Source: Rhizobium sp. BK196 (GTDB lineage Bacteria; Pseudomonadota; Alphaproteobacteria; Rhizobiales; Rhizobiaceae). Taken from it: a stretch of 64,000 nt of DNA. The notes under the pieces were generated by a model that did not search any database, had not been told where the DNA came from, and saw only the letters and a list, made by a program, of their open reading frames with translations. Shown in pieces: positions 57,820 through 64,000 of the stretch (within the stretch, counting starts at the first letter, position 1; the number at the start of each line of letters is the position of its first letter). Position numbers and translations under genes: made by a program. Where the stretch lies: positions 124,001 to 188,000 of the forward strand of contig NZ_JACHZB010000005.1 in NCBI RefSeq assembly GCF_014193255.1, in the 5' to 3' direction.

Positions 57820-58242
57820 TCAGCGCAATTGCCCGGCTGGAAGAGCTGATATCGCAACCCTGGTGAAAGCCGACAGTGGCTCCGGCAGGTCGGCAAGGCC
57901 GAACCAGCCGAAATCCGAGAGTTTGTCCGGTTCCGTCAGTTGCGGCTCACCCGTGACTTCACGGGCGACATAAAGAAGTGAAATCCAGTGCTGGCGGTCG
58001 GCTTCGATGATCTGTTCGGTCAAGCCGATGCGTTCGATGCGGCCGATGGTCAGTCCCGTTTCCTCTTCCGCCTCGCGGCGCGCGGCTTCCTCAGCCGGCT
58101 CCATATGATCGACCTTGCCGCCGACGATATTCCAGTAGCCGGCTTCAGGCGGACGCACTCGCTTGTAGAGAAGGATCTTGCCGTCGCGCAAAATCACTAG
58201 GCCGACTCCGAGGCCCGGGAAATCGATACCGGGCTTGCCCAT
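57820..58242 (-). CDS. NUDIX hydrolase
   Basis: A 140-residue protein with the NUDIX box at about 42-64: GKVDHME, eight residues, then REAEEETGL, with the metal-binding Glu residues intact. GLVILRDGKILLYKRVRPP precedes it. It hydrolyses a nucleoside diphosphate-linked compound; the substrate cannot be read from sequence. It begins five bases after the helicase stop on the same strand. Confidence 0.93.
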   Translation of the reverse strand: MGKPGIDFPGLGVGLVILRDGKILLYKRVRPPEAGYWNIVGGKVDHMEPAEEAARREAEEETGLTIGRIERIGLTEQIIEADRQHWISLLYVAREVTGEPQLTEPDKLSDFGWFGLADLPEPLSAFTRVAISALPAGQLR

Positions 58243-58247
58243 GGGAC

Positions 58248-59738
58248 TCAGATCTTGGCGTTGGCTGCGATCAGCATGAAAGCGGGGATATCATCGCCGA
58301 ATCCGACCGGTGTCGGGCCATCGTCGTGATCACGGTGGCGGCGACGTTCGCGATTGTCGTCGTTTGCCGGATAGGGCCGATTGCCGCGCGCATTATTCTG
58401 CGGCTTCTGCTCTGCTTTGCGCTCGTTCTTCACGCTGTCGGCCTTTGCTGCTGCTTCCACGACTTCGCCACCATTATCTTCGGCGTTGATATCAGATTTA
58501 TGACTCGAAGACCGGCGGTCGCGGCCACGATCCCTATCCCGCTCACGACCCTTTCCGCGGCGGGGAGACCGCTCGCTGTCGCGGCTTTCTTCAGCCGGCG
58601 GCAGGGCGGAGAGATCGCCGTTTAGCCATTCGACCTTTTCGCCGATCAGCTTTTCGATCGCGTCGGCATGTTTCTGGTCGTGGCGGGTGACGATGGTGAA
58701 GGAAGCGCCGGAACGACCGGCGCGGCCAGTACGGCCGATGCGGTGAACATAATCTTCCGAATGGATCGGCACGTCGAAATTGAAGACGTGGCTGACATCG
58801 GGAATATCGAGGCCGCGGGCGGCGACGTCGGAGGCAACGAGCAGCTTGATGTTGCCGTCCTTGAAGTTCGCGAGCATAGTCATCCGCGAGCGCTGGTCCA
58901 TATCGCCATGAAGGGCGCCGACGGAGAAGCCGTGGCGGTCCAGCGAACGGAAGAGATCGGCGACGTCCTTCTTGCGATTGCAGAAAATGATCGCGTTCTT
59001 GAGGTCTTCCTGGGCGCGGATGAGATCGCGCAGGACAGCGCGCTTCTCGTAATCCTTGCCATGCGAAGCGACGAAGCGCTGCGTGATAGTCTTGGAGGCC
59101 GATGCGGGCTTGGCAACCTCGATACGCTCAGGGTTCTGCAGGAAGCGATCCGCAAGCTTCTGGATTTCCGGCGGCATGGTGGCCGAGAAGAACAGCGTCT
59201 GACGGGTGAAAGGGATCAGCTTGGCGATGCGTTCGATATCGGGAATAAAGCCCATGTCGAGCATGCGGTCGGCTTCGTCGATGACGAGGATTTCGACGCC
59301 GCTCATCAGGAGCTTGCCTCGTTCGAAATGGTCGAGAAGGCGGCCGGGGGTGCAGATCAGCACGTCTGCGCCACGCTCGAGCTTGCGGTCCTGATCTTCA
59401 AAGGAAACACCGCCGATGAGGAGGGCGACGTTGAGGCGGTGGTTCTTGCCGTATTTTTCGAAGTTCTCGGCAACCTGGGCGGCGAGTTCCCGGGTCGGCT
59501 CCAGGATCAGCGTGCGGGGCATGCGAGCGCGGGCTCGGCCCTTTTCCAGAAGTGACAGCATGGGAAGAACGAAAGATGCCGTCTTGCCGGTACCGGTCTG
59601 CGCGATGCCGCAGATGTCGCGGCGCTCAAGCGCGAAGGGAATTGCCCCGGCCTGAATGGGAGTGGGAATCGTGTAGCCCGCATCGGTAACAGCGGAGAGC
59701 ACTTTGGGGCTCAAACCAAGTTCAGCAAATGTCGTCAA
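58248..59738 (-). CDS. DEAD-box RNA helicase (RhlE-like)
   Basis: A 496-residue ATP-dependent RNA helicase. It has the Q motif (YTIPTPIQAGAIP), Walker A AQTGTGKT, PTRELAAQ, VIDEADRML (DEAD box), SATMPPEI, FCNRKKDVADLF, ASDVAARGLDIPDV and HRIGRTGRAGRSG. The C-terminal 130 residues are charged and low-complexity (Arg/Asp/Glu runs), as in RNA-binding tails. An in-frame ATG lies at 59855, but conserved sequence starts at TTG 59738 (TTFAELGLS); the exact start is uncertain. Confidence 0.93.
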   Translation of the reverse strand: MTTFAELGLSPKVLSAVTDAGYTIPTPIQAGAIPFALERRDICGIAQTGTGKTASFVLPMLSLLEKGRARARMPRTLILEPTRELAAQVAENFEKYGKNHRLNVALLIGGVSFEDQDRKLERGADVLICTPGRLLDHFERGKLLMSGVEILVIDEADRMLDMGFIPDIERIAKLIPFTRQTLFFSATMPPEIQKLADRFLQNPERIEVAKPASASKTITQRFVASHGKDYEKRAVLRDLIRAQEDLKNAIIFCNRKKDVADLFRSLDRHGFSVGALHGDMDQRSRMTMLANFKDGNIKLLVASDVAARGLDIPDVSHVFNFDVPIHSEDYVHRIGRTGRAGRSGASFTIVTRHDQKHADAIEKLIGEKVEWLNGDLSALPPAEESRDSERSPRRGKGRERDRDRGRDRRSSSHKSDINAEDNGGEVVEAAAKADSVKNERKAEQKPQNNARGNRPYPANDDNRERRRHRDHDDGPTPVGFGDDIPAFMLIAANAKI

Positions 59739-59893
59739 AGGGAAAACTGTTTCCGTTTCGTTCGGCCGGTCTCTGGCGAGTCGGCAGGATTGCATGCCGC
59801 AATGGTGGGCGACATATTCCGAAACGGCCGGCAAGTCAAGGAAGAGCGTCTCCACCCCAGGGAGCGAGGTGAAGCGTTCGTTACCGCGACCGG

Positions 59894-61216
59894 CTATTTT
59901 ATATAAGTGGCAAGTTTAAGGCCGGCATTCATGAAATAGATCGGATCGACCGCATGTCCATCCTGGCGCACCTCATAATGCAGATGCGTGCCCGTTGACC
60001 GACCAGTGCTGCCGGCAAGCCCGATGACATTGTTGCGGTCAACCGTGTCGCCGACCCTGACCAGAATTTCCGACATATGGCCGTAGCGCGTCGAAATACC
60101 GTTGCCGTGATCGACCTCGACCATGTTGCCGTAGCCTCCGGTCCAGCCGGCTGCAATCACCTTGCCGGGCGCGGTAGGGCGAATCCTTTCACCCGGCGAG
60201 AAGCGGAAATCGATGCCGGAATGCAAGGCAAGCCGGCCGAGGAAAGGATCGCGCCGGTTGCCGAAGGGGCTGGTGACTTCCTTGCCAATGGCCGGATTGC
60301 GAAAGGGCAGGGATTCGGCGGTGCTGCGCACCGCTTCCAGACGCGTCAGCGCGCCATCGAGCTGGACGAGCGAATTGTTGAAATCGTCGTCGCTTTCGGG
60401 CTCCACGTAAGGACCGCCGACGGCGCTCTCCTCTTTTTCCTTGGCGGCGATCGTCTCAGCCGGAACGGCGATGTGGAAGCGGTCGAGCACGCCCTCGATC
60501 GTATCGGCGGCGTTGCCGGCGTCGCTCGTGAGCTGATCGATGCGGTTCTTCTGATCCTGCTCGACGGTCTTCAGCGAGAGCGTGACCTTGGAAAAAATGC
60601 GGTCGGCACGGTCGCCGACGGTTTCCTCTGATGGAACATAGGCGAGGGTGGAGTTGTCGGGGGCGCCCGCGTCGACCGGCTTGTTATCGGCTGACATCAG
60701 CTTTTCGATCGCCTGCGCACCACCGGAAAGCGATGCGCGCTTGTCCTTGATGTCAGGCGCATAAGCTTGCGCCGGTACATCGGTTACAGGAGCATCCTTG
60801 CCCGTCAGTCCTGAGGTTTCGGCGCGGTCGAGCAGGTTGTCGAGCTTTCCGTGGCGTGAGGTCAGCGCCATCTGCTGTTCCATCAGCTTGTCGACCTTGT
60901 CCTCGACCACCTGCTGGTCGAGAAGCTGGCGGGAGGTGATGCGGTCGACCTGGGCGCGCAGTGCGGCGATGCGATCCTCATAGTCATGCTGCATACGGGC
61001 CTGGCGGGCCATGGTCGCGCCGATCAGGTCATCGCGCAGCACCAGGTAGGAGGTGGCCAGCAGATAGCCGATTGAGAAGACGCCGACGAAGCAGAAGGCC
61101 ACCGCCGCCATCCAAGGCTTCACCGTCATGTGACGCACCTTGTCGCCACTCGCAAGAATAAGGACGTGTTCCTGCGCCCTCTTGCCGAATACCCGACTGT
61201 GATGTCCGTTCGTCAC
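59894..61216 (-). CDS. M23-family peptidoglycan endopeptidase or EnvC/NlpD-like protein
   Basis: A 440-residue protein anchored by one membrane helix (about 36-60). A long coiled-coil region follows (about 70-130 and 190-300). The C-terminal LytM/M23 domain has HSGIDFR (metal His) and HLHYEVRQDG (catalytic H-x-H), so it is probably active. Such proteins cut peptide cross-links during growth or division. The start is GTG 61216 with GGGGGA six bases before. Confidence 0.92.
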   Translation of the reverse strand: MTNGHHSRVFGKRAQEHVLILASGDKVRHMTVKPWMAAVAFCFVGVFSIGYLLATSYLVLRDDLIGATMARQARMQHDYEDRIAALRAQVDRITSRQLLDQQVVEDKVDKLMEQQMALTSRHGKLDNLLDRAETSGLTGKDAPVTDVPAQAYAPDIKDKRASLSGGAQAIEKLMSADNKPVDAGAPDNSTLAYVPSEETVGDRADRIFSKVTLSLKTVEQDQKNRIDQLTSDAGNAADTIEGVLDRFHIAVPAETIAAKEKEESAVGGPYVEPESDDDFNNSLVQLDGALTRLEAVRSTAESLPFRNPAIGKEVTSPFGNRRDPFLGRLALHSGIDFRFSPGERIRPTAPGKVIAAGWTGGYGNMVEVDHGNGISTRYGHMSEILVRVGDTVDRNNVIGLAGSTGRSTGTHLHYEVRQDGHAVDPIYFMNAGLKLATYIK

Positions 61217-61306
61217 CGAGGGTCCCCCAAAGATTCGCTTTCAGCGCCTGCCCCATTGAGAGATGATTACATACTTTTATGGTTAACAGCCGGTTTACGT
61301 CAGCAA

Positions 61307-61332
61307 GCCAGAGCTTACCAATCAGCTCTGGC
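61307..61332. terminator. Hairpin overlapping the stop of the DUF455 gene
   Basis: GCCAGAGCT and AGCTCTGGC form a perfect 9-bp stem with an 8-base loop that includes the minus-strand stop codon (61322-61324). There is no clear T-run, so it may be a weak terminator or a stability element before the M23 gene. Confidence 0.4.
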
Positions 61333-62140
61333 TGGTCGAGGTCAGCGCCCTGTAGAAGGAGGGCGTAAGCCCGGCTTCGGCGCGGGCCACATCATTGAAC
61401 GGTGCCTTCAGCGGACCGCGGAAATTGGCCCGCACCAGCTCCTGGAATGTCCTCGCAGGATCACGCTTCTCACGCGCACAGAGGAAGCGGAACCATTTGG
61501 CGCCGACGGCGACATGGCCTTTCTCGTCATTGTAGATGACGTCGAGGACGGCGGCGCTTTCGAGGTCGCCGGTCTCGCGCATCTTGGCCTGCAGCGCAGG
61601 CGTAACATCCAGTCCGCGCGCTTCGAGAATGAGCGGCACGATGGCCAGGCGGGCCGTGAGATCGTTGCGGGTCGAATGCGCTGCCTGCCAGAGGCCGTCA
61701 TGGGCGGGCAGATCGCCGTAATCGGCGCCGAGATCGTTGAGCCGTTTCCGCACCATGCGGAAGTGCTTGGCCTCTTCGTAGGCCACCTGCATCCAGCCGT
61801 CAAAGAAGGAATTCGGCACATGCGCCGAGGCAAATCGCGCCACGATGTCGAGCGCCAGGTCGACGGCATTGAGCTCGATATGGGCGATTGCGTGGAGCAG
61901 GGCGATCCGGCCAGGCACGGTATGCAGCGAACGCTTCTCGACCTGGGTCGGCGGCACCAGCAGAGGCTTTTCCGGCCTTCCTGGACGCTCGGGCAGCGGC
62001 GCGTCCAGCGGCGAGCGCAGCGAGATGCGACGTGCGAACCACCTGGTAGCGCTTTCCTGCGCGAGCTCTGTCTTGCGGTCGAGATCGGCGGAGCGGATCG
62101 CATCGATCGCGCCGCCGCGCAGCGACGTGATCGCCGTCAC
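61322..62140 (-). CDS. DUF455 ferritin-like protein
   Basis: A 272-residue all-helical protein of the DUF455 family. Metal-type residues are spread over the helices: LLHAIAHIELNAVDLALD, VAYEEAKHFRMV and VIYNDEKGHVAVG. These E-x(2)-H patterns fit a di-iron ferritin-like bundle. Function unknown; possibly oxidase or radical chemistry. The start is GTG 62140, which overlaps the peroxiredoxin stop by four bases (GTGA), so the two are translationally coupled. Confidence 0.88.
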   Translation of the reverse strand: MTAITSLRGGAIDAIRSADLDRKTELAQESATRWFARRISLRSPLDAPLPERPGRPEKPLLVPPTQVEKRSLHTVPGRIALLHAIAHIELNAVDLALDIVARFASAHVPNSFFDGWMQVAYEEAKHFRMVRKRLNDLGADYGDLPAHDGLWQAAHSTRNDLTARLAIVPLILEARGLDVTPALQAKMRETGDLESAAVLDVIYNDEKGHVAVGAKWFRFLCAREKRDPARTFQELVRANFRGPLKAPFNDVARAEAGLTPSFYRALTSTSQS

Positions 62141-62610
62141 GCGGCAAGATTCCGGACGGCTTCGAGCACCGTTGCGGCATGGCCCGGCACCCTGACCTTC
62201 TGCCATATGGTGGCGATGGTGCCGTCCCTGCGGATCAGGAAGGTCGTGCGCTCGACGCCCATGAACGTACGGCCATACATCTTTTTCTCCTTCCACACGC
62301 CATAGGCCTGCAGCACCGTCTTCTCTTCGTCCGAGGCAAGCGCCACCGTCAGCTTGTGCTTCTTGATGAAGCGGTCATGGCATGCGGCCGAATCGGGCGA
62401 CATGCCGACGATGGCGGCGCCGGCGGCTGCGAACTCATCGGCAAGTGCGGTGAAATCCAGAGATTCGGTCGTGCAGCCCGTCGTGTCATCCTTGGGATAG
62501 AAGAACAGGACCACCGGCTTGCCGTGATAATCAGAGAGCGAAATGCGCCCGCCGCCGTCGCGCGGGAGGCTGAAATCGGGAGCACGGGAGCCAATACCGG
62601 GTGCAGACAT
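62137..62610 (-). CDS. bcp: Bcp-type thiol peroxidase (peroxiredoxin)
   Basis: A 157-residue thioredoxin-fold peroxidase: APDFSLPRDGGGRISLSDYH, VVLFFYPKDDTTGCTTESLD with the peroxidatic C46, and GVERTTFLIRRDG. The resolving Cys five residues later, found in some Bcp proteins, is absent (Leu51); C77 is another candidate. It reduces peroxides. The open frame extends to 62697, but the ATG at 62610 matches the family start. Coupled to the DUF455 gene. Confidence 0.93.
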   Translation of the reverse strand: MSAPGIGSRAPDFSLPRDGGGRISLSDYHGKPVVLFFYPKDDTTGCTTESLDFTALADEFAAAGAAIVGMSPDSAACHDRFIKKHKLTVALASDEEKTVLQAYGVWKEKKMYGRTFMGVERTTFLIRRDGTIATIWQKVRVPGHAATVLEAVRNLAA

Positions 62611-62728
62611 CTCAAAACTTTCTTTTGCCGGGTTTAGGAGAGATACTATATCAGGCAGGTTATATAGTGGATGAAACGGCGTCCCGCCCAGAGCCATTCA
62701 AATCAGATTCAGGAGTTTCCCAAGGCGC

Positions 62729-64000
62729 ATGTCAGCCATCCGCGGCGAAAAGGTCACGTTCCGCAAGAAGGACATCGTCGCCTTGCACAACCTGCCTTCA
62801 GCGCAGGTGAAGGACCCGCTTATCGTGCATTGCCCGCCGCCGCGCTCCCGCATGCGCGGCACGGCGAAGGTCACGGGCGGATTCTGCGCAGTTATCCTGT
62901 TCATCCTGGCGGCAATCGTCTTCACCATCGAAAGCGGGATCATTGACGCGCCGCTATCGCAGCAGGCGCAGTCGGCGTTGAACAGCGCACTGGGGCCGCG
63001 CTACCGTGCCGAAGTCGGTTCCACCGTCATCCGCTTCACATCCGGCCTGCGGCTGGCGCTCGAAGCGCGCGACGTCAACATGATCGACCAGCAAAGCGGC
63101 CAGCATCTTTCGACCACATCCTCCATGCGGATGGCGCTCGATCCGCTTCAGCTCTTTCGCGGCCGCGTTGCGATATCATCGGTGGAAGCCGACGATATCG
63201 CCCTCGACACGTCGCTGCTTCCATCAACCGCTCCCATCACGCTTGACGATCTGCGTGTCGATGCCATTCCGGCGGCAATGGAGACGATCTTCTCGCATCT
63301 CGACTTGTTCGAAACCTTCGTCGAACGCGGCGGTACCGGCTCCGTGCGCATCTCCGGCATCGACATCAAGCTCGCAGATACGGCAAATGGGCCGCTTTCC
63401 CTCGTCGTCGACAATCTCGCCTTCGAACATGCCGGGCCGAACTCGCTGCGGCTCAGCGGCCAGATTTCCATCAACGGCGAGGCGGCTGATCTCAATGTGA
63501 TCACCGAGCAGGCGAGCGGGCGCGCCTCCCGGCTCGATGGCACATTGTCGCATGCCGACCTCACTCCCTTTGCGCTGAAGCGCAACGAACAGGGCGAGAA
63601 ACGCCAGGGCCTCAATACGTTCGGCGATCTTACCATTTCCGCGGTCAGAGCTGCCGACGGCGTCAAGCCGTCGCTCAATGCGGCTCTCAAACTCGATCCG
63701 GGCCTTATCTATGTCGACGGCGATTCTCAGGAATTGACGGACGGGCAACTCAATCTGGCCTATGACTTCGACAAGCAGACGCTGGAGATCGCCAAATCGC
63801 AGCTGCATCTCGGCCCGACTGTGCTGCCGATCAGCGGGGCACTGATCGACCTCGACAAGCTCGATCCGAATGCGGGCAAGGGGTTCGGCATCGACGCGCT
63901 GATCAGCGGCGGCACGGCGGCACCCAATTCCGGCGAGCAGCCGTTGTCTTTCGATCTGCAGGCGACCGGACGCTACCTCGTCGCCGGCCGTGAATTCCAG
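62729..64000 (+). CDS. AsmA/YhdP-like (DUF3971) large envelope protein, partial
   Basis: The frame is open from ATG 62729 to the end of the window (424 residues so far). A soluble N-terminal stretch of about 45 residues is followed by one membrane helix (about 50-70, FCAVILFILAAIVFTI). Then comes a long beta-rich region starting APLSQQAQSALNSALG, with repeats of short strands. This is the layout of AsmA/YhdP bridge-like proteins, which move phospholipids between membranes in enterics. AGGAG and AAGG lie just upstream. The family call rests on layout and N-terminal similarity only. Confidence 0.75.
   Translation, partial: MSAIRGEKVTFRKKDIVALHNLPSAQVKDPLIVHCPPPRSRMRGTAKVTGGFCAVILFILAAIVFTIESGIIDAPLSQQAQSALNSALGPRYRAEVGSTVIRFTSGLRLALEARDVNMIDQQSGQHLSTTSSMRMALDPLQLFRGRVAISSVEADDIALDTSLLPSTAPITLDDLRVDAIPAAMETIFSHLDLFETFVERGGTGSVRISGIDIKLADTANGPLSLVVDNLAFEHAGPNSLRLSGQISINGEAADLNVITEQASGRASRLDGTLSHADLTPFALKRNEQGEKRQGLNTFGDLTISAVRAADGVKPSLNAALKLDPGLIYVDGDSQELTDGQLNLAYDFDKQTLEIAKSQLHLGPTVLPISGALIDLDKLDPNAGKGFGIDALISGGTAAPNSGEQPLSFDLQATGRYLVAGREFQ

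Overview
The window looks like chromosomal DNA of a Rhizobium-type alphaproteobacterium (Rhizobiaceae). It is GC-rich, and its proteins have the character of rhizobial housekeeping proteins. Three markers point this way. A cell-cycle hybrid kinase CckA is present. The recA promoter carries GAAC-N7-GTAC, the operator described for Rhizobium etli recA. The dksA product has the single-cysteine finger known from other alphaproteobacteria. I found no rRNA, tRNA, CRISPR array, intact insertion sequence, prophage or replication origin. No gene-free stretch exceeds 300 bases.

Layout. 1-9 kb: the end of a YcjX-type ATPase, a SixA-like phosphatase, dksA, a FliO-like membrane protein, cckA, the pseudouridine pair psuK-psuG, and recA. 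9-15 kb: alaS, an AraC/GyrI-type regulator, a glutathione transferase, a small unknown gene and icd. 15-25 kb: a periplasmic protein, a FUSC exporter, an rRNA/tRNA methyltransferase, murI, an MFS transporter, a HerA-like ATPase, a divergent cupin/MarR pair, rpsD and glsA. 25-32 kb: ttcA, two tandem inositol-monophosphatase paralogues, hisC, two tandem Bcr/CflA-type exporters and a CGFS glutaredoxin. 32-36.5 kb: an accessory stretch with a small very basic protein, a membrane-bound hydrolase-like protein, two truncated and fused pseudogenes (EamA transporter and AraC regulator) and an STT3/AglB-like GT-C membrane protein. 36.5-39 kb: bolA and purL. 39-44.7 kb: an IclR-RidA-ABC transporter operon divergent from a zinc/PLP D-amino-acid lyase. 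44.8-49.7 kb: a PagL-like outer-membrane protein, a MocR regulator divergent from a DUF1127 gene, a lipoprotein, and purQ-(small gene)-purS-purC. 49.9-64 kb: an EAL-domain remnant, assorted enzymes and membrane proteins, purB, rpe, a DEAD-box helicase, an M23 peptidase, a DUF455 protein, a Bcp-type peroxiredoxin and the start of a large AsmA-like protein that runs off the window.

How it fits together. The purine genes purC, purS, purQ, purL and purB, with bolA and grxD, look like an old housekeeping backbone. Two accessory blocks (32.1-36.4 kb and about 39.1-47.7 kb) seem to interrupt it. The second block holds the most interesting candidate. A polar-amino-acid ABC importer, a RidA enamine/imine deaminase and an IclR regulator form one tight operon. 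Facing it is a DSD1/D-threonine-aldolase-fold enzyme with an H-x-C metal pair, and two tandem copies of a 14-bp palindrome lie between them. This would suit uptake and breakdown of a D-amino acid such as D-serine, with RidA removing the reactive enamine. Two further divergent regulator/target pairs (MarR-cupin and MocR-DUF1127) have clear repeated operator-like sequences.
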